From assembly GCA_049792815.1 (NCBI GenBank), contig JBARBG010000109.1, positions 1-57,112 on the forward strand: a stretch of DNA of 57,112 bases, written 5' to 3'. Below the pieces are notes generated by a model. That model made no database searches. It was given only the letters and a program-made list of their open reading frames with translations, and was not told the DNA's origin. Below, piece after piece: positions 40,543 through 48,498 of the stretch; the first letter of the stretch is position 1, and each line of letters opens with the position of its first letter. The stretch comes from DAIDKA01 sp049792815. Its GTDB lineage: Bacteria > Pseudomonadota > Gammaproteobacteria > Steroidobacterales > Steroidobacteraceae. The position numbers and the translations under genes were made by a program.

Positions 40543-41723
40543 CACGCCGGAACCTTCGCGCCCGCAGCGTCGGGTGCGGCGGGCTCACGCAGCAGCGGCA
40601 TCTGCACAATGGCGCTCCACAGGTGCGCTGGCGCGGATTGCACCAGCAGCATGCCGCGCTCGCCAAAGTGCACGGCCAGCCGCTCGCGTACATTGCGCAG
40701 GCCGATGCCGGGGGTGCCTGCCGTGGCGGCACCGGTGGTATTGCGGATGATGATCCGCAGCTCCTGGCCCGTGGTCTGCACCTCGATACTCACCTTGACC
40801 GCCGCACTGTGTCCAGCCAATCCATGCACCACCGCGTTCTCGATCAGGGGTTGCAGGATGAGACTTGGTACCCAGGCGTCGGGCAGCGTCTGCGGGTCCG
40901 GAAGCGACAGGGTCAGCCGGTCCGCAAAGCGTTGCTGCTGCAATTTCAGATACAGGCTCGCGAACTCGATTTCGGCCACCAGCGGGGTGAATTCGGTTTC
41001 CCCGGCGGCGAGCAGCCGGCGCAGCAGATCGCCGAGCTGGATGACCATGGCCTGCGCCGCGGCGGGATCCCAGTCAATCTGGCCACGGATGGTGTGCAGG
41101 AGATTGAACAGCGTGTGCGGTGAGAGCTGCATGCGCAGCGCCGCCAGACGCGCCGCATTCCAGGCACGCTCCAGGGCGGCGCGCCGCAGCTCGGAGTCGC
41201 GGAAGCGCTGATAGAGCGAGAACCCGCTGACCAGCGCCAGCGCGAATCCATAGGTCAGCAGGAAGTTGGTGGCGCTGGCGATGCGCAGCGGCAGCTCCGA
41301 CTGCGGGCCCTGCCAGGGCATGTTCATGCGGTCATCGGGCTCGGTCACTTCCACCGAAACACCCAGCAGATGTTCGGCGACGCCCAGCAGCGGGGAGGCG
41401 AGCAGGGCGAACACCAGCGCCAGCACCACCTGCAATGGCACCCGTCGCGGCAAGGGCCGCCAGCCGATCCGCAGCGCCAGCTGTACGCACAGCAGCAGCA
41501 CCGGATACAGCAGCAGGTGCTGCAGCGAACGCGCCGGCCAGCCCGCGAACAGGTTGCGGTGGCCACCCGGGTCCATGAACAGTGCCATGTTGTGGGCGTA
41601 CAGCACGTTGGAGGCGGCGACGTAGATCCAGAAGGCCGTCAGCACGGCCAGCTGCGCCAGGGTGCCTTGGCGGGCGCGATCACGTCCCGCGTCCACGGCG
41701 GTCGCCTGGGTCGCGGTATCCAC
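40542..41723 (-). CDS. LytS-type sensor histidine kinase
   Basis: This 393-residue protein has four hydrophobic segments (25-170), then the His_kinase motif and an HATPase_c domain with PLIENAVVHGL. The H-box reads LSPHTLFNLLHTI rather than the usual NPHFLFNALN. The His is present but flanked by unusual residues, so activity is likely but not certain. It overlaps the LytTR regulator gene. Signal unknown. It is divergent from a UrcA-family gene about 150 bases away. Confidence 0.9.
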   Translation of the reverse strand: MDTATQATAVDAGRDRARQGTLAQLAVLTAFWIYVAASNVLYAHNMALFMDPGGHRNLFAGWPARSLQHLLLYPVLLLCVQLALRIGWRPLPRRVPLQVVLALVFALLASPLLGVAEHLLGVSVEVTEPDDRMNMPWQGPQSELPLRIASATNFLLTYGFALALVSGFSLYQRFRDSELRRAALERAWNAARLAALRMQLSPHTLFNLLHTIRGQIDWDPAAAQAMVIQLGDLLRRLLAAGETEFTPLVAEIEFASLYLKLQQQRFADRLTLSLPDPQTLPDAWVPSLILQPLIENAVVHGLAGHSAAVKVSIEVQTTGQELRIIIRNTTGAATAGTPGIGLRNVRERLAVHFGERGMLLVQSAPAHLWSAIVQMPLLREPAAPDAAGAKVPA

Positions 41724-41871
41724 ACGGCTAGCCTACACGTTAATCGCTGCCTTTCGCGCGCTCTGGTACCAACCCGTAGGTCGCCGGGACGAGTGCGCTT
41801 TTCAGGCGCAGACCGGCACCCCCGCGAGGGCGTTACATAGTCATGCCGAACAGGCCTTCAGGAGAGCGACA

Positions 41872-42231
41872 ATGTTTACAGCAAGCAGCAGGAGCAGCAG
41901 CGGGTACCGGGCCGGTATCGTGGCCGGCCTCATGGGTGTCATGGTTCTGGCGGCGGCGCGGGCGCCGGCGGCCGTAGCCGATGAGGTCGCGGTGAAGTAC
42001 GCCGACCTCGACATCAGCACGACGGCGGGCGCCGAGAAGCTGTACGAGCGCATCAGGAAGGCCGCGGCACAGGTGTGCCCACAGGTGGACGTCATGGAAC
42101 TGCAACGGCATGCGGCAGCGGCGCGTTGCGAGAACGCGGTCGTGGCGCATGCGGTGAACAGCATCGCCAGCCCGCAGCTGGCGGCCGTCTATGCCGCGCG
42201 CACCCATCGCGGGGCGCACCGCGCGGCTTGA
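41872..42231 (+). CDS. UrcA family exported protein
   Basis: This 119-residue protein has a signal peptide ending near AVADE and the UrcA pattern VKYADLDISTTAGAEKLYERIRKAAAQVC with a second Cys in AAARCENA. UrcA proteins are small secreted proteins with two conserved cysteines; function unknown. AGGAGAG lies six bases before the ATG. The longer frame upstream (from 41662) lacks a start region of this kind. Convergent with the gamma-glutamyltransferase gene. Confidence 0.88.
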   Translation: MFTASSRSSSGYRAGIVAGLMGVMVLAAARAPAAVADEVAVKYADLDISTTAGAEKLYERIRKAAAQVCPQVDVMELQRHAAAARCENAVVAHAVNSIASPQLAAVYAARTHRGAHRAA

Positions 42232-42238
42232 GCAGCGC

Positions 42239-42296
42239 GGCCGGATCGGCGGCGACCTTCTGTAGGGGAGCCTAGTACCCCGCCGCTGATCCGGCC
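42239..42296. terminator. Long inverted repeat between convergent genes
   Basis: GGCCGGATCGGCGGCG at 42239-42254 pairs with CGCCGCTGATCCGGCC at 42281-42296 (15 of 16 bases) across a 26-base loop. It spans the end of urcA and the last codons of the gamma-glutamyltransferase gene. The position between convergent genes suggests a bidirectional terminator or transcript-protecting stem, although no T tract is present. Confidence 0.5.
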
Positions 42297-44047
42297 GCCC
42301 GGCGATCGTCGCTGGCTCCGTACATCAAGCCGGCTCGCAGCCGGCCACCCAGCGCCGCATCAGTTCCGGAAGAGGCCCGGCCGCCGCCCGAGTCGACCTG
42401 GGGGATGACGATCAGCTCGGCGGCACCCCAGGGGGTTTGTTCCACGATCGAATAGCCACGGGTCTGCAGGGCCTGCACGGTGTCGGCCGACAGTGCGTAG
42501 GGTTCGGCGAAGATGGCATCGGGCAGCCACTGGTGGTGCAGGCGGGTGGCATTGACGGCCTCCTGCGGCTCCATGCCGTAGTCGATGAGATTGAGCAGCA
42601 CTTCCAGCGTAATGGTGATGATGCGCGAGCCGCCCGGGCTGCCCACGACCATGACGACCTTGCCATTCTTCAGCACCAGTGTCGGGGCCATCGAGGACAG
42701 CGGACGCTTGCCCGGTGCGATGGCGTTGGCGGTTCCCTGCACCAGTCCGAACAGATTCGGCACGCCGGGCTTGACCGTGAAGTCGTCCATCTCGTCATTG
42801 AGCATGTATCCGGTGCCGGGCGCCATCACGCCGGCGCCAAACAGGCCGTTGATGGTATAGGTCACCGACACGGCATTGCCCTGAGCATCGGCGACCGAGT
42901 AATGCGTGGTCTCGGGCTTCTCATGCGGTGGCGTGCCCGGCTTGATCACCGCGGAAGATCCTGCACGCACCGGATCGATCTGGGCGCGGATCAGCGCCAC
43001 ATAGTCCGGTGTCAGCAGCTTCTCGACCGGATTGCGGACGAATACCGGATCCCCGAGCAGTGAGTTGCGATCCACGTAGGCATGGCGCATGGCCTCGGTC
43101 ATGACGTGGACGGCCGCGGCGGAATGAAAGCCCATGCCCCTGAGGTCATAGCCTTCGAGGATCTGCAGCAGCTCGCACAGCGTCGTGCCTCCCGAGGAGG
43201 GCGGCGGCGCCGAGGCAATCTGGTAACCCCGGTAGCTGCAATACACAGGCTCACTTTCGGTGACGGTGTAGTGGGCCAGGTCCGCGGCGGTGATGATGCC
43301 GCCATGGTCGTGCATGGCCTGGGCCAGAAGTTGCGCATTACCCGCGCGCTCGCCACCTAGGTAGAAGGCGTCGCTGCCGCGCCGTGCGATGGCTTCCAGC
43401 GTGCGCGCGAGCTTGGGTTGCAGCAGACGCTCGCCCGGCTGGTAGGTCGAGCCGTCCGCGTGCAGGAAAACCTGCGCCGCTTCCGGGTCATTGCGGAACC
43501 GCCGCGCCCCGGCATCGATGATGTCGGTATCACCGCGCGTGAGGATGAAGCCCTCGCGTGCCAGTTTGATGGCCGGTGCCATCACCTTGGCGCGCGGCAG
43601 GGTGCCATAGCGCTTCAGGGCAGTGTCAAGGCCGAGCACCGTCCCCGGTACGGCGACCGAACGGTAGCCCTCGATGCTGGCGCCCCGCACCGGATTGCCA
43701 TCCGGCCCCAGGTACATGTCGGCGGTCGCCGCCGCGGCTGCCGTTTCGCGAAAGTTCAGGAATACATTGGTGCCGGGCTTGGCCAGATGGATCACCATGA
43801 AGCCACCGCCACCGATGTTTCCGCAGCAGGGGTTGGTGACCGCTTCGGCGTAGCCGACGGCAACCGCGGCGTCGATGGCATTGCCGCCCTGCTTCAGGAT
43901 CTCCACACCGACATCGGATGCCAGGTGCTGCGCCGACACGACCATGCCGTGGGCCGCTTCGAGCGCTGGTTTTGAGGCGGCAGCAGCCGGTCCGGCGCAC
44001 AGCAGGGCGAGAAAAAACACACGCACAATGATTGCAACCAGGGCCAT
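42272..44047 (-). CDS. ggt: Gamma-glutamyltransferase
   Basis: This periplasmic enzyme of about 591 residues cleaves the gamma-glutamyl bond of glutathione and similar peptides. The protein has a signal peptide and the autoprocessing/catalytic Thr in PETTHYSVAD (about residue 382), followed by the typical GAGVMAPGTGYMLNDEMDDF and SMAPTLVLKNGK. The large and small subunits form after self-cleavage at that Thr. I start it at the ATG of 44047 because the signal peptide begins there. An upstream in-frame ATG at 44113 would overlap the MFS gene. Confidence 0.9.
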   Translation of the reverse strand: MALVAIIVRVFFLALLCAGPAAAASKPALEAAHGMVVSAQHLASDVGVEILKQGGNAIDAAVAVGYAEAVTNPCCGNIGGGGFMVIHLAKPGTNVFLNFRETAAAAATADMYLGPDGNPVRGASIEGYRSVAVPGTVLGLDTALKRYGTLPRAKVMAPAIKLAREGFILTRGDTDIIDAGARRFRNDPEAAQVFLHADGSTYQPGERLLQPKLARTLEAIARRGSDAFYLGGERAGNAQLLAQAMHDHGGIITAADLAHYTVTESEPVYCSYRGYQIASAPPPSSGGTTLCELLQILEGYDLRGMGFHSAAAVHVMTEAMRHAYVDRNSLLGDPVFVRNPVEKLLTPDYVALIRAQIDPVRAGSSAVIKPGTPPHEKPETTHYSVADAQGNAVSVTYTINGLFGAGVMAPGTGYMLNDEMDDFTVKPGVPNLFGLVQGTANAIAPGKRPLSSMAPTLVLKNGKVVMVVGSPGGSRIITITLEVLLNLIDYGMEPQEAVNATRLHHQWLPDAIFAEPYALSADTVQALQTRGYSIVEQTPWGAAELIVIPQVDSGGGRASSGTDAALGGRLRAGLMYGASDDRRAAGSAAGY

Positions 44048-44078
44048 CAGTATTGGCCGGACCTTAGCACAACGTCCT

Positions 44079-45410
44079 TCAGGGCGGCGCCGTGGCGCGC
44101 CCACGAATCGCAATCGCGGCCACCAGGCTCAGCGCACCGGCGGCCGACAGGTAGCAGCCCACCCAGGCAAGCCCATGGGTTCTGGCCAGCCAGGTCGCGA
44201 TATATGGCGCCAGCGAGGCGCCCAAAATGCCGGCCAGATTGAAGGCCAGCGAGGCGCCCGTGTAGCGCACCTCGGTGGGAAACAGTTCCGCCAGTGCCGT
44301 ACCCAGCGGTCCGTATGTCAACCCCATCAGCGACAGTCCCAGGCACAGATAGGCCAGTACTCCCACCACTGTGCCGGATCCAAACAGGACGGCGGTGGTG
44401 AGGCCGAAGACAGCAATGGCCGCCGATGCGACGATCAGCACCGGCCGCGTGCCATGGCGTTGCGCGAACAGCGCGGACAGCGGTATCACGGCTGCGAAGA
44501 ACACCACGCCTAGCATCTGCAGAACCAGGAAGCGCGGTCGTGCAAAGCCCAGTGCCGTGGTACCCCAGCTCAGCGTGAACACCGTCATCAGGTAGAAAAT
44601 GACGAAAGTCGCCGTCGCCATCAGCGTACCCAGTACCACCTCGCGGGCGTGACGAGACAGGAGCCGCAGCATGGGCACGCGCACCCGCTCCTGGTTCTGG
44701 ATGGCCCGGAAGGCGGGCGTCTCGGTGAGCGTCAGGCGCACATACAGACCCACGAAGACCAGCCCGGCGCTGGCAATGAAAGGCAGGCGCCATCCCCAGC
44801 TGAACAGCTGCCGGTCATCAAGCAGCGACGCGAGCAGCAGAAAGGCGCCGCTGGAGCACAGGAACCCCAGAGGTGCGCCAAGCTGCGGGAACATGCCGTA
44901 GATCGCGGCCTTGCCAGGCGGTGCATTTTCGGTGGCCAGCAACACCGCGCCGCCCCATTCACCCCCGAGACCAAAGCCCTGACCGAATCGCAGCAGCGCC
45001 AGCAATGCGGGTGCCCACACGCCGATCACGGCATAGGTGGGCAGCAGGCCGATGCCCACGGTAGACAGGCCCATGGTCAGAAGCGCCGCGACCAGCGTGG
45101 CCTTGCGGCCGATGCGGTCGCCGAAGTGTCCGAAGACGGCCGACCCGACGGGTCGCGCCAGGAAAGCCAGGGCAAACGTGGCCAGCGACTGCAAGGTGGC
45201 GGCACCGGGTTGCGCGCTCGGGAAGAACAGTCGCGGAAACACCAGTACCGCCGCGGTGGCGTAGATATAGAAATCAAAGAATTCAATGGTGGTGCCGGCG
45301 AGGCTCGCGATCAGCACCCGAGCCGCTGAGTTGGCTGTAGGTGCCTCGGCCAATCCACTGTCGGAGGCACCTGCTTCCACGCGGCTAAACAAAACGTAAG
45401 ACTTGCGCAT
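44079..45410 (-). CDS. MFS transporter, metabolite:H+ symporter (MHS) type
   Basis: This 443-residue integral membrane protein has 12 predicted helices. It contains the MFS motif GHFGDRIGRKATL in the loop between helices 2 and 3, EFFDFYIYATAAVLVFP near the start, and FGLGGEWGGAVLLATEN, all typical of MHS symporters that take up organic acids, osmolytes or aromatic acids. The frame extends to 46049, but the residues before 45410 are low-complexity and cross the divergent gene. No clear ribosome site. The gamma-glutamyltransferase gene follows about 30 bases later, so the two may be one operon. Confidence 0.85.
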   Translation of the reverse strand: MRKSYVLFSRVEAGASDSGLAEAPTANSAARVLIASLAGTTIEFFDFYIYATAAVLVFPRLFFPSAQPGAATLQSLATFALAFLARPVGSAVFGHFGDRIGRKATLVAALLTMGLSTVGIGLLPTYAVIGVWAPALLALLRFGQGFGLGGEWGGAVLLATENAPPGKAAIYGMFPQLGAPLGFLCSSGAFLLLASLLDDRQLFSWGWRLPFIASAGLVFVGLYVRLTLTETPAFRAIQNQERVRVPMLRLLSRHAREVVLGTLMATATFVIFYLMTVFTLSWGTTALGFARPRFLVLQMLGVVFFAAVIPLSALFAQRHGTRPVLIVASAAIAVFGLTTAVLFGSGTVVGVLAYLCLGLSLMGLTYGPLGTALAELFPTEVRYTGASLAFNLAGILGASLAPYIATWLARTHGLAWVGCYLSAAGALSLVAAIAIRGRATAPP

Positions 45411-45478
45411 CTCAACTTTAGGGTGGCGGCTGCGTTCTACCTCCTTGAGAGAGTCACTCACAGTCAAAGGAGACTGCA

Positions 45479-45796
45479 ATGACCCGCGAGAAACCTTTCC
45501 TGGCTGCAATGCTGGCCGTGGCGATGGGCGCAGCGGCGGGGGTGAATACCGCGCCTGCCCAGGCCGGAATCGACATCGATGTCGATATTGCACCCCCTGC
45601 GGCGCGTGTGATTGTCGCGCCGCCGCCGCGTGCGGGCTTTGTCTGGGCGCCGGGCTACTGGCGCTGGGACGGCCGTGCGCATGTCTGGCACGACGGCTAC
45701 TGGGTGCGTGAACGCCCCGGCTATCACTGGGTGCCCGATGGCTGGGTCGCAAGAGGCCCGCACTATCACTATAGGCGGGGTCACTGGGAGCACTGA
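45479..45796 (+). CDS. Small secreted Trp/Tyr/His-rich protein (YXWGXW-repeat type)
   Basis: This 105-residue protein has a signal peptide (to about AQAGID), followed by repeats rich in Trp, Tyr, Gly and His: WAPGYWRWDGRAHVWHDGYWV and YHWVPDGWVARGPHYHY. Proteins of this type are secreted and of unknown role; the His clusters could bind metal. AAAGGAG lies before the ATG. It is divergent from the MHS transporter gene and convergent with the binding-protein-like gene. Confidence 0.85.
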   Translation: MTREKPFLAAMLAVAMGAAAGVNTAPAQAGIDIDVDIAPPAARVIVAPPPRAGFVWAPGYWRWDGRAHVWHDGYWVRERPGYHWVPDGWVARGPHYHYRRGHWEH

Positions 45797-45804
45797 AGCG
45801 GCCT

Positions 45805-46686
45805 TTAGGTTGGGGCGACGGTCGCTTCGCCGTAGGTGCGTGTGCCCAGGCCCTCGGGCGTGAAGATCCCATGGCCGGCGATCCAGTCGCGTGACTGGTC
45901 AAAGGCCTCCTGGGTATAGGGCTCGAACACCAGTCGTTCGCCCGGACCCCAGCGGCGGGTATCCATGGTCGCGTGGTAGTGCACCGGGAATTCGCGCTTG
46001 TAATAGTGCGTGTACAGGTCCGGTCGCAGATCGATATCGCGTTGCGCACGGCGCAGGGCGCGGAAGAACTTCGCCAGATCCTCAGGGTGCGGCGTGCCCG
46101 TGATCATGGTGGCGATCATGAACGTGGTGTCGATGATCTTGCGAAAGCCCAGCTGCTCGGCGAAGTAATACGGTCCGCTGAAGAGCGAAGCCGCCGGCAG
46201 TTTGCCCTCCAGCAGCAACTGCAGGCGTTTGAACAGCATGCCGTCATTGAAGGACAGATTGATCTGCTCCGGCGCAATGTATTGTTCCAGGGCCTGGATG
46301 CTGGAATAGTGACTGCCTGACTGGTAACCCACGGAGATCGGAACGCCGGCCAGGTCCTGCGGGGCCAGCACCTTGGAATCGGCCGGTACGAACACCGCCG
46401 CGGGCGTCACGGAGTAGGCGCCAGAATACAGCTTGCCGTGACCTGCCGCGGCCGCGACATTCACGGTCCAGTGGCAGGCGCAGCTGACATCCGAGGCACG
46501 ACCGGATTCCAGCGACTGATAGGCACCCACCTTGGCACCCTTGTCGTGGACGTGTCCGGAGGTCTTCTGCACTTCCTCGTTGAAGGTGTACTCGAGTCCC
46601 TCGTCGCGGAAATAACCCTTCTCTTCGGCCACCCACTCCTGCAGGCGGAAATGCGGCTGGATGACGAACTTTTCCGTCACTCTCAT
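45805..46686 (-). CDS. Periplasmic-binding-protein-fold protein, cytosolic, coupled to ThDP enzyme
   Basis: This 293-residue protein resembles the NMT1/SsuA-type binding-protein family (HFRLQEWVAEEKGYFRDEGLEYTF, APQDLAGVPISVGYQSG). It lacks a signal peptide, and no permease or ATPase gene is near. Its ATG overlaps the stop of the ThDP enzyme gene, so it is tightly coupled to that enzyme. It may be a cytosolic enzyme or substrate carrier of the same fold, as is known for MqnA/MqnD or THI5/NMT1, rather than a transporter component. Cys and His residues in CACHWTV are notable. Exact role unknown. Confidence 0.75.
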   Translation of the reverse strand: MRVTEKFVIQPHFRLQEWVAEEKGYFRDEGLEYTFNEEVQKTSGHVHDKGAKVGAYQSLESGRASDVSCACHWTVNVAAAAGHGKLYSGAYSVTPAAVFVPADSKVLAPQDLAGVPISVGYQSGSHYSSIQALEQYIAPEQINLSFNDGMLFKRLQLLLEGKLPAASLFSGPYYFAEQLGFRKIIDTTFMIATMITGTPHPEDLAKFFRALRRAQRDIDLRPDLYTHYYKREFPVHYHATMDTRRWGPGERLVFEPYTQEAFDQSRDWIAGHGIFTPEGLGTRTYGEATVAPT

Positions 46687-48353
46687 GCCATCCGGTTCGG
46701 ACTCTGATAGCCTCGTTCGAACGTCGAGTAGACCTTGACCTTGGTGGTGATGAACTCCAGCAGGGCGGGGCGGCCCTCCTGGGTCGCCGCAATCGCGGTC
46801 TTCAGGGCGTGCGCGATCTCGGACGGCTCGGTCACGCGCTCGCTGTGGCCGCCGAGCGCCTTGGCCCAGTCGGCGTAGTTGCCCGAGATATCCGTCGAAT
46901 GATACTTCTCGGTGGAAACCGCCATCGGCTTCAGTTCCATCGCCATCGCGTAGTTGTTGAACAGGATCGACAGGATGGGAATGCGGTTACGCACGGCCGT
47001 TTCGAAGTCCATGCCGGTCATGCCGATGGCCGCATCGCCCCACATGTTGATGCACAGCTTGTCCGGATTGGCGAGCTTCGCGCCCATCGCCAGTCCCAGG
47101 CCATAGCCCAGCTGCGTGGTCTTGCCCCAGCCGATGTAGCTGTTGGGCGTCGTTGGTTTCCAGAACGGCGACAGCTCATCGCGCGGGCTGCCGGCATCGT
47201 GGGTGATGACCGTGTTCGGCACGTCGGCAATGGACATCAGATCCGAAATCACCCGGTAGGGGGACAAGGGCTTGTCTTCGCTGGTGAGATACGGTCGCCA
47301 CTTCGCCATCCACGGATCATTCAGCGCGCGGATACGGTGGGCGACCGAGGCGGTCAGGCCGCGCGGCTTGCCCTTCAGGCGGTCGTGCAATGCGGCGTGC
47401 AGCATGTTCAGCATCAACTTCGAATCACCCAGCAGCACGTGTTCCGTGGGGATGTTCTTGTTGATGTCCATGGGGTCCAGGGTGTTGTGGATGAACACCT
47501 TGTTCTCGGTCGGAAAGCGGATGCCGAAGCCGGTCGCCGTGAAACTCGCGCCAATGCCGAACACCACATCGGCGTCCTGCACGTGCTGGTAAACCGCTTC
47601 AGGCATGGAGACGCCGCCGGAGCCCAGCGACAGGGGATGAGTCTCCGGGAAGGCGCTCTTGCCTTCCAGGCTGGTGGTCACAGGCGCCTCGAGCAGTTCT
47701 GCGACCTTGAGCAGCTCGGGCCACGCCTTGGAGTAGTGCACGCCCTGGCCGACGTACAGCAGCGGCCGCTTCGCGGCGATGAGCGCAGCGGCGGCCTTGT
47801 CGACCATGTCCGGGTCCGGCCCTGAGCGATAGCGCTTCACGGGAACGTAGTCGATCTCGCCTTTGACCTCGGCATTCCACATATCGCCGGGGATTTCGAT
47901 CAGTGTCGGTCCCGGGCGCCCATTGCGCGCCTGCGTAAAAGCGCGGCGCAGCGCCGGCACCAGCTGTTCGGGCGTGGTGATCATCTCGGCGGACTTGGTG
48001 ATGTGCTGGTAGTTCAAGGTCGCATTGAATCCGGGCTTTATCCAGGCGCTGGAGCGCGAGGAGCCTGCCGGGATCACCACCAGCGGCACGCCCTCCGACC
48101 AGGCCTGCGCCACGGCGCCAAAGGAATTCTCAACGCCCGGGCCGGCCTGCTGGCAGAACACGCCGACTTTTTCGCCTGAGGTCTGGCGGCTGATGGCATC
48201 GGCCATGTGAATGCCGATGCGCTCCTGGCGCACGATGATCGGCCGGATACCGGCAGCGGCGCATGATTCGGTCAAGGGATTCAGGGGATACGCGAGCAGG
48301 TAGTCGGTTCCCTCACGCTTCATGATTTCCGCGGTCACTTGAGCTACGTTCAT
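46683..48353 (-). CDS. Thiamine diphosphate-dependent enzyme, acetolactate synthase-like
   Basis: This 556-residue enzyme has the three ThDP domains. The Glu that activates the cofactor is in VRQERIGIHMADA, the ThDP/Mg motif is GDAAIGMTGMDF up to FNN in SILFNNYAM, and the central domain shows the typical AKRPLLYVGQG. It belongs to the acetolactate synthase/benzoylformate decarboxylase superfamily, but the substrate cannot be told. I start it at 48353 with GGAGAGG just upstream; an open frame to 48536 lacks signal. It is followed, overlapping, by a binding-protein-fold gene. Confidence 0.9.
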   Translation of the reverse strand: MNVAQVTAEIMKREGTDYLLAYPLNPLTESCAAAGIRPIIVRQERIGIHMADAISRQTSGEKVGVFCQQAGPGVENSFGAVAQAWSEGVPLVVIPAGSSRSSAWIKPGFNATLNYQHITKSAEMITTPEQLVPALRRAFTQARNGRPGPTLIEIPGDMWNAEVKGEIDYVPVKRYRSGPDPDMVDKAAAALIAAKRPLLYVGQGVHYSKAWPELLKVAELLEAPVTTSLEGKSAFPETHPLSLGSGGVSMPEAVYQHVQDADVVFGIGASFTATGFGIRFPTENKVFIHNTLDPMDINKNIPTEHVLLGDSKLMLNMLHAALHDRLKGKPRGLTASVAHRIRALNDPWMAKWRPYLTSEDKPLSPYRVISDLMSIADVPNTVITHDAGSPRDELSPFWKPTTPNSYIGWGKTTQLGYGLGLAMGAKLANPDKLCINMWGDAAIGMTGMDFETAVRNRIPILSILFNNYAMAMELKPMAVSTEKYHSTDISGNYADWAKALGGHSERVTEPSEIAHALKTAIAATQEGRPALLEFITTKVKVYSTFERGYQSPNRMA

Positions 48354-48498
48354 GTCCCTCTCCGCTTGGCTTAGGTCAACTCGTCGGCGCCGCGCAGTCT
48401 GGCATGGACCTGCGGCTGTGGGAGTATAAACACCTTGTCCGGCGACGCCCGAATCCTTTGATTTGTCATCACTTGATTCGGCAACCGGCCCTGACGAC

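Noticed and set aside
45411..46049. N-terminal extension of the MHS transporter frame
   Set aside because: Low-complexity Pro/Ser/Arg sequence that would cover two other genes; the transporter fold begins after 45410.
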